A DNA stretch of 64,000 bases, taken from the NCBI RefSeq assembly GCF_046097095.1, contig NZ_CP175698.1, forward strand, positions 1,984,001-2,048,000, read 5' to 3'. The translations under genes were made by a program, and so were the position numbers. Of the stretch, positions 8,755 through 17,008 are shown in pieces; position 1 is the stretch's first letter; each line of letters opens with the position of its first letter. Source of the stretch: Natrinema sp046097095 (GTDB lineage: Archaea > Halobacteriota > Halobacteria > Halobacteriales > Natrialbaceae). Below the pieces are notes generated by a model. That model was not told where the DNA came from, searched no databases, and worked only from the letters and a program-made list of their open reading frames with translations.

Positions 8755-9311
8755 CCGGTGGAACGCTCCAGACCGAGTTCGAGTTCACTCTCCCACAAGG
8801 GTACGTCGACGACGACGGCACCCTCCACAAGGAGGGCCGCATGCGGCTTGCGACCGCGGCAGACGAGATTGAACCGCTTCAAAATCCGCGCGTCCAGTCG
8901 AACTCATCGTACCTGACGATCGTCCTCCTATCTCGTGTCGTGACCGAACTGGGCGACCTCGAGACGGTCGATCCGAACGTCATCGAATCGCTGTTCGTCA
9001 CGGACCTCGAGTATCTACAGGTACTGTACGAGCGAGTCAACAACCAGGGTGCAAACGCCGTCGAAACGGCCTGCCCCGACTGCGGTGAAGTCTTCGAGGT
9101 CGATGCGGAGAGCGGTACGCACGTGACGACCGACCAGACGAACGGCGGTATTGGTTCGGCCGGTATCGACACCGAGGGCGTCGGTGCCGGTGGCGACATC
9201 GGTGGGCTCGGCACAAACGGAGCGGCCGGATTCGAAGGTAGCGATATGCGTACGGCCAGCACCGAACCGAACGATAGCGAGGAGGCAGAACCGGGAAACC
9301 CAGCGGAGTAG
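8751..9311 (+). CDS. CIS tail-assembly-type protein with a single CxxC knuckle
   Basis: The 186-residue protein has a folded N-terminal part (TLQTEFEFTLPQGYVDDDG, then MRLATAADEIEPL and a helical SYLTIVLLSRVVTELG segment). This resembles phage-tail assembly/chaperone-like proteins found between tube genes in CIS clusters. A short zinc-knuckle-like CPDC (C108 and C111) follows, but no second cysteine pair is present, so metal would have to be shared in a dimer or is not bound. From about residue 125 on, the tail is Gly/Asp/Glu-rich and probably disordered. It overlaps the upstream small gene (ATGA), and the DUF6760-like gene starts 5 bases after it. Placement is confident; molecular role is inferred. 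Confidence 0.75.
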   Translation: MTGGTLQTEFEFTLPQGYVDDDGTLHKEGRMRLATAADEIEPLQNPRVQSNSSYLTIVLLSRVVTELGDLETVDPNVIESLFVTDLEYLQVLYERVNNQGANAVETACPDCGEVFEVDAESGTHVTTDQTNGGIGSAGIDTEGVGAGGDIGGLGTNGAAGFEGSDMRTASTEPNDSEEAEPGNPAE

Positions 9312-9316
9312 TCCGG

Positions 9317-9562
9317 TTGTATGACCCGGACCGTCTCTACGAAGAGGTGGCGTTCGTCGCCTACCACTTCGGGTGGAGCCACGAGGCGGTGTTGAACATG
9401 CCCCACTGGGAACGACAGCGCTGGTGTACGGAGATCAGCGAGATCAACGATCGCATGAACGATTCGGCGTCCGATCGATCGCGCGGCCGTCCCCGTGGCG
9501 GCCGCGGACGTGACAATGCCGGCGGTGGTATCGTGCTCCGTAATCCGCCGGATTCAGAGTAA
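9317..9562 (+). CDS. DUF6760-like small CIS protein
   Basis: This 81-residue protein begins at a TTG (9317), the only in-frame start after the upstream stop. Its first half, DRLYEEVAFVAYHFGWSHEAV followed by a PHWERQRWCTEI helix, matches the small CIS-associated family I know as DUF6760. Members sit next to tube and assembly genes and are usually 50-70 residues. The second half is Arg/Gly-rich and likely disordered (RGRPRGGRGRDN). It lies 5 bases after the preceding gene and 45 bases before the second tube gene. The domain name is recalled, not searched; the biochemical role is unknown. Confidence 0.72.
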   Translation: MYDPDRLYEEVAFVAYHFGWSHEAVLNMPHWERQRWCTEISEINDRMNDSASDRSRGRPRGGRGRDNAGGGIVLRNPPDSE

Positions 9563-9607
9563 CCCCGGTGGCTGGCTTCCAGCTACCGTCGAGAGCACAC
9601 GACTGCA

Positions 9608-10057
9608 ATGGAATCACGCAAAAACGACCCCTACGCACAGTACAACTTTGATGTCGAGGTTGATGGCGAAACCGTCGCCGGATTCGCCGAAGTCTCCGGC
9701 ATAACGATGGAACTGGAAACAGTTCAGTATCGCGAGGGTGGCGTCAACGATCACGTCCATCAGCTGCCCGGCCAGTTCGCTCATGCGAACCTCGTCCTCC
9801 GGCGTGGCCTGACGAAGAACACGACCTTCTGGCAGTGGATCCAGTCGGTCATGAGCGGAACGATCACCCGGAAAAACATCGTCGTCAAGGTCAAAAAGGG
9901 CTTTCAGGGACAGAGCCAATGGGGATGGGAGTTCAAAGACGCGTACCCGACGAAGTGGTCCGGACCGGACTTGATGAGCAACGAACGAGGGATGGCGATC
10001 GAAACGATCGAACTCTCGTACAAGCGGTTCTCGAAGATGTCCGGAATGCCAGAGTAA
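9608..10057 (+). CDS. Contractile injection system inner tube protein (second copy)
   Basis: This 149-residue paralogue of the tube protein has the same fold pattern: YNFDVEVDGETVAGFAEVSG at the start, QYREGG, then HANLVLRRGLTKN, the WQWIQSVMSG helix and ETIELSYKRFSKM at the end. CIS clusters often carry two tube genes, one for the bulk tube and one next to the baseplate (Afp1/Afp5 type). This copy is the one nearer to the LysM/baseplate genes, so it may be the tube-initiator-proximal subunit, which is inference from gene order. It is followed by about 150 bases of AT-richer DNA with a new TATA box, suggesting a transcript boundary. Confidence 0.9.
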   Translation: MESRKNDPYAQYNFDVEVDGETVAGFAEVSGITMELETVQYREGGVNDHVHQLPGQFAHANLVLRRGLTKNTTFWQWIQSVMSGTITRKNIVVKVKKGFQGQSQWGWEFKDAYPTKWSGPDLMSNERGMAIETIELSYKRFSKMSGMPE

Positions 10058-10170
10058 CTGGTACGTAATCGCTTCCCGGCGCAGTTCCGCCGGTCATCAT
10101 CCGTCTTTGCAGACAGGGCTGTCGCTTTCGCTCCTATCTACCTCCAATTTCATCGTCTCAATACCTTGTG

Positions 10171-10180
10171 TTTTAATAAG
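10171..10180 (+). promoter_or_regulatory. TATA box between tube and membrane-protein genes
   Basis: TTTTAATAAG is in an AT-rich patch. Expected transcription would start near 10203-10206, exactly at the ATG of a 35-residue open frame (10206-10313). This implies a leaderless transcript and a separate internal promoter inside the CIS cluster. Confidence 0.5.
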
Positions 10181-10205
10181 AACGGAAAATATCATCTAAG
10201 ACACC

Positions 10206-10313
10206 ATGTGTAATAGTGGGGGTTCGACCGATACCGCATCGGTTCAGGTAGGTGGCGGAAGCAGTGAATCACCGCTCGACAGCGGTTCGAGTCGGGGTGA
10301 CTCGATGGAATGA
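10206..10313 (+). CDS. Putative leaderless 35-residue peptide coupled to the membrane protein gene
   Basis: The ATG at 10206 lies about 30 bases downstream of a good TATA box, as expected for a leaderless haloarchaeal gene. The frame ends in a TGA that overlaps the next gene's ATG (ATGA at 10310-10313). The peptide begins MCNSGGSTDT and is Gly/Ser-rich, ending in DSME. No family is recognised. It could be a real small protein or a leader peptide that couples translation of the downstream membrane protein. The placement evidence is good, but the protein sequence gives no independent support. Confidence 0.45.
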   Translation: MCNSGGSTDTASVQVGGGSSESPLDSGSSRGDSME

Positions 10314-11440
10314 TACGCATTATATCGAAAGCGAAAACTCTCGTCCGGAAACTCTTCTCAGCGGGCGGCCGACTGATGATCGGGGCGTTGCTTTTCGCTG
10401 TGATCGTCACTGCAGTGGCCGTCGTTACGGAACTCGTCGAATACGTCCCTCGGGTGTTCGTTCCTGTTACGGACTGGGTCGTTTTGCCGTGGCTCGTTCT
10501 GTTCAGCGCGGTATTTGCTCTCACCGCGACCGTGGTCGTCGGCTATCTGCTGTACCGTCGGTACGAGGACACACTCACCGGGCAGTGGAACCAGCTGTCT
10601 ATCTGGGCGCGGGCGATCGTCACGGGCGCGGTCTGTGGTGTCGCCGTCGCGGTCGGACTTGGCATCGCTACCGCCGGTGGCATCGTCACGCCCGTTTTCG
10701 TCCTTGTCGGTCCCGTCATCGCGTGGCCGATTGCGACCGTGCTTGCGCTTCGCCGGCAACGTGAATCGGATACGGGCGACGATTCAACGTCCACACTGCA
10801 GTCGGTGCTCATCAAGAGCGGATACGCGCAGGTCAAACTACTTCAGACACGTACGCTGGCAGGAATCGTCGGTTTCGTCGGTGCCGTCCTCGGCAGCACC
10901 GGCGTTCTCGCGTTGCTTGCGTGGCTTCCGTGGGTCGATGTTACACTGACGGTTCTTCAGACGGTCGTCCTCGCCGCGTTCCTGTGGCTGGTCGCGACGG
11001 TGCTCGTCTACAACCGTTATGAATCTACAATCAGCGACCGTACGGATCTCCGTATCGTCACAGTCTTGAGTACGGAATCAGGCGATGCCCGCGAGTTACT
11101 GTTGAAAAACGAGGGGGTCGCCCCCATCGAACTGACACGGGCGAAGATTCGGGATACGAAACGCGATCTCTATCAGTTCGACGGAGGCGTCGCGCTCGAG
11201 CCCGGCCAGTGCCGAGCCTTCGAGGTTCCGGGGGCGTTCCTGCTCGAGCCAAACGAAGCGGCGATGGACCTGCCGCTTGGATACACGCTCAAGCAGGGCG
11301 GCGAGCATCCGATCGTGTACACGCGGACCGGTGACAAGTTCGTTCTTCGAGGGAGTAGTGATGCACCGGGCCGCGATCCCGCTCGAGCCGAGATGCCATC
11401 ACCTGTCGGGTTAGGTACCGATCCATCGCCACAGGACTAG
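10310..11440 (+). CDS. Six-helix membrane protein with a soluble C-terminal domain, inside the CIS cluster
   Basis: This 376-residue protein is of unrecognised family. Hydrophobic segments lie at about residues 23-42, 55-80, 98-120, 122-145, 180-205 and 210-232, the first preceded by a basic amphipathic start (MIRIISKAKTLVRKLF). From about residue 245 to the end it looks soluble and beta-rich (LRIVTVLSTES, then LLLKNEGVAPIELT and LEPGQCRAFEV), resembling an Ig-like or lamin-tail-like sandwich. It lies between the tube gene and the 1551-residue protein, on the same strand and probably in the same regulatory unit. No classic CIS component has this architecture. A membrane anchor, pore or release factor for the particle is possible but is only inference. 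Confidence 0.75.
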   Translation: MIRIISKAKTLVRKLFSAGGRLMIGALLFAVIVTAVAVVTELVEYVPRVFVPVTDWVVLPWLVLFSAVFALTATVVVGYLLYRRYEDTLTGQWNQLSIWARAIVTGAVCGVAVAVGLGIATAGGIVTPVFVLVGPVIAWPIATVLALRRQRESDTGDDSTSTLQSVLIKSGYAQVKLLQTRTLAGIVGFVGAVLGSTGVLALLAWLPWVDVTLTVLQTVVLAAFLWLVATVLVYNRYESTISDRTDLRIVTVLSTESGDARELLLKNEGVAPIELTRAKIRDTKRDLYQFDGGVALEPGQCRAFEVPGAFLLEPNEAAMDLPLGYTLKQGGEHPIVYTRTGDKFVLRGSSDAPGRDPARAEMPSPVGLGTDPSPQD

Positions 11441-11577
11441 TCGCCGACCGTACCCTGGTAACCGACTGTTTCCTACTGTGATCGTTACGGCGATTCATTC
11501 CATCGCATCGCCGCTTTCGAGAACACGGTTTGGACATAACTTTCTCCCGATACACTCAAAAACATTAAGTAATGCTG

Positions 11578-11586
11578 TTATAATAT
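11578..11586 (+). promoter_or_regulatory. TATA-like box upstream of the 1551-residue protein gene
   Basis: TTATAATAT stands out in the 232-base gap (11441-11672). A transcript start near 11606 would leave a leader of about 65 bases to the GTG at 11673. A short frame (11599-11676, GTG start) ends with a GTGA overlap on that start codon and could be a leader peptide, but the TATA box is too close to its start for it to be leaderless. Confidence 0.35.
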
Positions 11587-11672
11587 GGCCATACGAGCGT
11601 GTACCAGTGGACACGAGCAGACACTGCCGGCGAATCGGCCGTTGACAACGATACACAGGGGATACAGGGATC

Positions 11673-14600
11673 GTGATCGGGAATCGTAACGACGACGAAC
11701 GTGAGCCAGCCGTACGGGAGATTGGCGTGACTCGGCAGCGGGAGACGGACGAATCGTCGGCGATAGCGATGACGAACAAGCGCTCGCCAGCCGCTCGTCT
11801 TCAATCCAGTGTAACGACGATCACGACATTGGCTCCCGATCGACTGATCGGGGGATTTGGCGTCCGAATCGCACAGAAACGGAGTCCGATCACGCTGTCG
11901 TTTCTTTCGCCTCTCGAAGCTGCTCACGACGCCGAACCGGCGACCGAATCGGCGGTCTCGATCGTTTCGCCCTCTCCCTTTACACGAGCAGACGATTATA
12001 GCAGCCCGTTTACATATCTCACCGCGTCCAGTCGTTCGGATCGTTCCGAGTCGTCCGATGAATCGCTCGTGACGGTATCCGAATCGACAGCCCGCTTGAC
12101 GGCGAGGCGGACGGTCCGATCGATCGGCCGTACCAACCATCCCGCCCAGCCACATTTCTCGAGTTCCGAGGCACCTGCGGCTCACGGTCGAGAAACCGAC
12201 GCACAACCGGCGGCCCGACGGCGAGTCATCGACACTTCGAGCCGAGGGAGTGTGCGTTCTCAAGATGGTGTTCGCCCGCGCGCTGACTTGGCATACGCCT
12301 CCGACACGGCCTCACGCCAGTCACGCGATCGATCCCGCTCGACGAACGAGACCGCAGCACGTCGTCTGGACCGTCGTTTCCGAACGGTCGAGATGGGATC
12401 GGACTCGACTATCACAGACGGAGCGGCCACCATCGATTCGGACCTCGTCGTCGGCCGCTACGCGAGCGCTGGCAGATCGCCCGAACGGACGACACCGTCG
12501 TCGGTTGCCGCCAGTCGGCCGATCGGCCAGTCACCCTGGAGCGACACATCGGCCGATGGGCCGGACGAGTCCCGACGCCGTCTATCGCTGTCGACGGCCG
12601 GTGGCTCCGCGATCCAAAGTGGCCGGCCGAATCGACACACTGTCGGAACCGGAGTCAGCGTCACGGCCGGTGACCGTCCTCGCGCGCCTGGCACCACTGC
12701 GGCGAGCACCGAAGAACTGGGCCGTGAGCGGGACGTCCAGACTGGGTTGCCCCTTCGCCGAACCGACGTCAAGGTCGCCAGCACTGGCTCGGTATTGAAA
12801 CGATCTCGTATTGCTGGAACGGGTCTGCTCGGTCGGACGGAGCCACAACGAACGATCGCTGCAGCCACAGGGGCGACACGAAGGGAGACAACCCCTTCTG
12901 TCGGTGACGAAACCGCTGAGCGACGGCCGTACGAACGGCTCGAGACACTGACGCTGCAGCGACCCGATCGAACCGCACCGGCTGTATCTCGTCCGCCCGA
13001 CGAACGGGAGACACAGCGGCGGACGGTGGTCCAAGACGGTGTTCGTAGTGAGGGATCGACCGTCCGGCAGTCGGTCGACACCGCGGCTACCGGTGGCAGT
13101 CACGTCTCCTCCGGCGATCGAGCACACAGTGACCTTGTTCGACAGCGCAATCGGAGACGCAGCGCCGCCGGCCCTCGTCGGATTGACACCACCGACGATC
13201 ACCCGTACGACGAGTCGCTGCACCGTCTCGCCGACGACGGCCAGGCCGCTCGTACACGACTTCGGTCGCGATCGCCGGCAGCCGGTCGTCGGGTCTCCAC
13301 CGACTCGGCGTTCACCGTCGGTCAGCGACGGTCAGAGTCCGGCCGTGTGGCGGGAACGGGAATCGAGCCTCGCCGCTCGCCTCGAGATCGTTCCAGACGC
13401 GCTCGCGGAACCACGCCCGCGTTCGCATCCGGTAGCAGCTCCTCGGTCGCGGCTCATCCCACTGTAGTCGGCGAGACTCAGACCGAACCCGGTGCCGATA
13501 ACACGCTATTTAGATCGGCAAACTCCACCCCGAGGTCGGCTGTCCGCGCTTTCTCGAGTCCTGACCTGATCGCTGGTCGACGCGGTCTCGAAGGTAGGAC
13601 ATCGATCACTGCTTCTGACGTCTCACAGTCAGGGATTGACAGTCAGGGGCACGCTCTGTTGACATCTCAAATCGCCGGTCGAAATGACAGCATGGCAAGC
13701 GCTGATTCCGGGTCCGCCGATGACCGATACCGGAGTCAATCGAAGACCCGAAACCGCTCCAACCGCCGTTCGACCCGCATCGTCAATCGCCGCTCGTCCG
13801 AGACGGCTCTCGCGGTGCGAGCGCCCCGCGGCGAACCGAGACTACCAACCCGTACTGTGCGATCTCGCATTCCGCTGTCGACGAGCACCGCGGACCGACC
13901 GGCACCTCGTCGGTCCAGAGAGACTGCTGTCGCTGCCGGCTCGCCAACAGGCGGATCAGAGACGCTCGAGACGGAGGCGTCCAGATCGGCCGGACCGACT
14001 CGAATGCGGTCAGCAGCGACGACCGCCGAGCCGTCGTCGGTGGCGGTGGACCACATCGATGTCGACGGGGTGGGGCAGCGCCCGTTGAGGCTTCTCGGGA
14101 TCGCTACACACCCGTCTCCGTCGGCGTCACGGTCCGCGAACGGCCGCTTCGAGCGCCGCTCTACGCATACGCGTTCCACGAGTCCGTTTCGAACCGCCGG
14201 TGACGGACCGTCGGATCGCAGTTCCGAACACGCCGGGACCGCATCGAACTCGAAGCTACGCGTCCCGGTAGCATGGGGGACGCGACCAGCGGCCGGGACG
14301 ACCCCTACTCATCGGTCGAACCCTGAACCCGGAGAGACGACCTCCGACGTGGACGCGTGGGTTCCCCACTCGGCGCGATACGAGCGATCGAACGCGGCTG
14401 GCCTCGACGCGGTATCCGAGATACGATCCGGTGACGGCCACGTCCGAGTCGCTGGGCGACAGCAGACGATTACGGTCTCCGAACCGACGACCGATGCACA
14501 CCCCACGCTGTCGAGTAGCCGGTCGTCGCCGAGGTACCGGGGTGACGGGACAACCGTCTCGGCACGGTCGTCACTCACCACGAAGGACGAGACGCCCGAC

Positions 14601-16328
14601 GGCAAACTCACCGTCACGTCCGGCCGACCGGCCGCTGAGACGGCGTGGTCGCCTTCCCTCGATGCTGGACGGCCACGTCCGAGAGAGCACCAGCTCCGAC
14701 TATCAACGGTGACAGAGTTACCCGACCCGCGTTCTCAGCCATCGGCACGCACAGTCCAGTCCGGCGGGGCGTTCGATACTAGCGGTTTCTCACCGTCTAC
14801 GACTGCGGCAGCGAAGCCGAGACAACGCTCCCCTGCCGGCCGTCGTTCCGTCCTCGACACCTCGAGCTCCGAGCTAACCGAGTCCGAGACGATATCACGA
14901 AACCAGCAACGAGACAGGCGCAACGACGGACCGCTGGCGCGGTCGACGGACGCCGGTCCAAGACCGATCGATACGATTGCGATTCACCGTCTCGCTTCGG
15001 AACGCGGACCTGAGAGCGCTCGAGGCGGCCCGCTGACCGACCGTCGCTTGCTCCAACGCCGGGTGGACGGCGCGACCGAGACGGCGGAAGCAGACGCCGT
15101 TTCGACGGACGAGATGGATGCATCACCGACGAACCGGTCCTGGACTCCGAATCAGCGGATATCGGTATCGCGGACGCGGCTGTCGGTTCTCCGCACCGCG
15201 ACCGGAGCCGATCACGACGATTCCTCGTTTCAGTCGCCGCTCGACACCTCGAGCCTGGCGGACGAAACCGCAGCCCAGTCAGCCCGACGATCGCTGGGAG
15301 TCGAGCCGACCGCCGGTCGATCGCTGTCAGTGGCAAGTCGGGACGCTCCGCTGCGGACACACCGTGACTCCGTCGGCGGTTCCACTGGCTTTGATCGGGA
15401 CCGCGTCGTGGTGTCCGTCGACGGGAGCGACGGTGATCCCGCTACCACTGGCTCAGATTCTGCCATGTCTGCGCCGACAGGATCTCGCTCGGGGGGTACG
15501 AACGGTGCTGAAAACCGTCGGTATCGCTCTGGTCACCGCGTTCGCCGGCGGTCGTCGCCCGATCTCGCGGCTGCCCGATCGGCGGATCGGTCGCGGGGCG
15601 GCTCCGGCCATGCCGAGGCCTCACCGCGTTCGCGCCAAGCTCGAGTCGATGGATCGAAAACGGCGTCGTCCGCTTTTGCTGGCTCACATCCGACACCGAG
15701 CGGCGACGATCAACATAAACCAACAACTAATACTGCTGAACTAACAGACAATCTTACGGGTGCAAACGGGATGCCAACAAGTACAGCGTCAGGCCGGCCG
15801 TCGCTGACGTACCGACACGCATCAACGGCGGACGCTCCGCCAACCGATCAGGGCGGATCACCTGCCAAAGCCACGGGGCCACAGCGTTCGGCAACCGCGT
15901 CGTCCACCCCGTCTCGCGTATCGGGGATGGGAGCGCGCGATTCCGAGCGCGAGCGACGACAGGGACAGAGTTGGACGGCGGATCGCCGAGTGTCGGACCA
16001 AGTCGAGCGAGGCGATGATCAGCTCCACTCTGGGTCTCGTCCGGACGGTGTCTCGGGAAGCGGATGGGGACATGGCGGCCCGTCGGCCGGTCATGACGAC
16101 CGGCGACCGCCGGTCGAACACTCCGACCAACCGTCGACGCACCGATCGCGGGTAGGCTCCGAGTCCGCGTCCGATTCAGGCCATCGTCACCGCCGGTCTC
16201 TCGATAGCGTCGACGTTCCCACCGGGACTGACCCGCGGTTCGACGCCGACGTCGACCGCACCGTCCAGCGGCTCTACCGGGAACTCGAGCGAAAGATCCG
16301 GATCGAGCGCGAACGGAGGGGGCTGTAG
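11673..16328 (+). CDS. 1551-residue low-complexity (disordered) CIS protein with a conserved-looking helical C-terminus
   Basis: A frame of 4.6 kb is rich in Ser, Arg, Thr and Asp with hardly any long hydrophobic runs, so nearly all of it is predicted disordered. The last 30 residues change character into a charged helix (TVQRLYRELERKIRIERERRG). I remember this type of tail (RRLxIERERRG) at the C-terminus of the protein encoded just before the LysM baseplate gene in other CIS clusters. The TAG stop is immediately followed by the LysM gene's ATG at 16329, which supports the frame. The start is uncertain: GTG at 11673 is the first possible one, with an ATG at 11769 as an alternative. Third codon positions look less GC-rich than in neighbours. 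It may be an inflated Afp6-slot protein, a scaffold, or a substitute for the missing tape measure; none is proven. Confidence 0.65.
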   Translation: MIGNRNDDEREPAVREIGVTRQRETDESSAIAMTNKRSPAARLQSSVTTITTLAPDRLIGGFGVRIAQKRSPITLSFLSPLEAAHDAEPATESAVSIVSPSPFTRADDYSSPFTYLTASSRSDRSESSDESLVTVSESTARLTARRTVRSIGRTNHPAQPHFSSSEAPAAHGRETDAQPAARRRVIDTSSRGSVRSQDGVRPRADLAYASDTASRQSRDRSRSTNETAARRLDRRFRTVEMGSDSTITDGAATIDSDLVVGRYASAGRSPERTTPSSVAASRPIGQSPWSDTSADGPDESRRRLSLSTAGGSAIQSGRPNRHTVGTGVSVTAGDRPRAPGTTAASTEELGRERDVQTGLPLRRTDVKVASTGSVLKRSRIAGTGLLGRTEPQRTIAAATGATRRETTPSVGDETAERRPYERLETLTLQRPDRTAPAVSRPPDERETQRRTVVQDGVRSEGSTVRQSVDTAATGGSHVSSGDRAHSDLVRQRNRRRSAAGPRRIDTTDDHPYDESLHRLADDGQAARTRLRSRSPAAGRRVSTDSAFTVGQRRSESGRVAGTGIEPRRSPRDRSRRARGTTPAFASGSSSSVAAHPTVVGETQTEPGADNTLFRSANSTPRSAVRAFSSPDLIAGRRGLEGRTSITASDVSQSGIDSQGHALLTSQIAGRNDSMASADSGSADDRYRSQSKTRNRSNRRSTRIVNRRSSETALAVRAPRGEPRLPTRTVRSRIPLSTSTADRPAPRRSRETAVAAGSPTGGSETLETEASRSAGPTRMRSAATTAEPSSVAVDHIDVDGVGQRPLRLLGIATHPSPSASRSANGRFERRSTHTRSTSPFRTAGDGPSDRSSEHAGTASNSKLRVPVAWGTRPAAGTTPTHRSNPEPGETTSDVDAWVPHSARYERSNAAGLDAVSEIRSGDGHVRVAGRQQTITVSEPTTDAHPTLSSSRSSPRYRGDGTTVSARSSLTTKDETPDGKLTVTSGRPAAETAWSPSLDAGRPRPREHQLRLSTVTELPDPRSQPSARTVQSGGAFDTSGFSPSTTAAAKPRQRSPAGRRSVLDTSSSELTESETISRNQQRDRRNDGPLARSTDAGPRPIDTIAIHRLASERGPESARGGPLTDRRLLQRRVDGATETAEADAVSTDEMDASPTNRSWTPNQRISVSRTRLSVLRTATGADHDDSSFQSPLDTSSLADETAAQSARRSLGVEPTAGRSLSVASRDAPLRTHRDSVGGSTGFDRDRVVVSVDGSDGDPATTGSDSAMSAPTGSRSGGTNGAENRRYRSGHRVRRRSSPDLAAARSADRSRGGSGHAEASPRSRQARVDGSKTASSAFAGSHPTPSGDDQHKPTTNTAELTDNLTGANGMPTSTASGRPSLTYRHASTADAPPTDQGGSPAKATGPQRSATASSTPSRVSGMGARDSERERRQGQSWTADRRVSDQVERGDDQLHSGSRPDGVSGSGWGHGGPSAGHDDRRPPVEHSDQPSTHRSRVGSESASDSGHRHRRSLDSVDVPTGTDPRFDADVDRTVQRLYRELERKIRIERERRGL

Positions 16329-17006
16329 ATGAGCGGTCGCGGCGGCAAACTCGAGAAAGCCCAGATCATGATTTTAAACGGGAAACAGAAGGGCGAGACG
16401 ATCGAGTGTAAGTTCAATCCCACCGCCTATACCCTCGAAAAGAGCGTCAACTACGGCGAACTGAAAGCGACCGGGTCGGGAGCATCGATAATGCAGTTCG
16501 TCGACGGGAACGCGGAGACGCTCTCGATGGAGCTGTTTTTCGACACGACCGATGAACTGGATTCGAACGGCTCGCCCCCTACGGAGAAAGTCGACGTCCG
16601 CGAGCGGTATACGAAACACATCGATACGCTCCTCTCGGTGGACGGTGAGTTACACGCGCCGCCAGTCTGTCGGTTTGTCTGGGGCGACGGAATTGACTTC
16701 ACCGCGTTACTCCAGCGTGCGAACAAGCAGTTCACGAAGTTCCTGCCAAGCGGTGTCCCCATTCGCGCACGGGCGGACGTCGTATTCATGGAGTACAAGA
16801 CGGCCGACTATCACAAATCGGAGGTCTCGCCCGAGTCGACGGACAAGACGAAGGTCTGGACGGTCACGGACGGCGACACCCTCTGGCTGATCGCAGCCGA
16901 GGAGTACGGCGACTCGTCTCATTGGCGAACCATCGCAGATCACAACGATATCGAGGACCCCCGTTCGATTGAGGCGGGCGACAGACTCGAGTTACCCCCG
17001 CTATAG
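16329..17006 (+). CDS. LysM-domain baseplate/tube-initiator protein (Afp7/gp53-like)
   Basis: The 225-residue protein joins tube and spike/baseplate in contractile systems. The N-terminal part has the family signature KAQIMILNGKQKGETIECKF then FNPTAYTLEKS. The central FVDGNAETLSMELFFDT and VCRFVWGDGIDFTALL segments match the Afp7-type fold, and a LysM domain occupies about residues 175-225 (VWTVTDGDTLWLIAAEEYGD to DRLELPPL). It starts directly at the stop of the 1551-residue gene (TAG-ATG), and the hub gene begins 2 bases after it. Family is confident; numbering by analogy with the Serratia antifeeding prophage. Confidence 0.92.
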   Translation: MSGRGGKLEKAQIMILNGKQKGETIECKFNPTAYTLEKSVNYGELKATGSGASIMQFVDGNAETLSMELFFDTTDELDSNGSPPTEKVDVRERYTKHIDTLLSVDGELHAPPVCRFVWGDGIDFTALLQRANKQFTKFLPSGVPIRARADVVFMEYKTADYHKSEVSPESTDKTKVWTVTDGDTLWLIAAEEYGDSSHWRTIADHNDIEDPRSIEAGDRLELPPL

Positions 17007-17008
17007 CC

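Noticed and set aside
12458..15744. Alternative frames of 150-200 residues inside the 1551-residue gene on both strands
   Set aside because: They are basic, Arg/Pro-rich shadows without motifs, whereas the chosen frame is continuous and ends at the start of the next gene.
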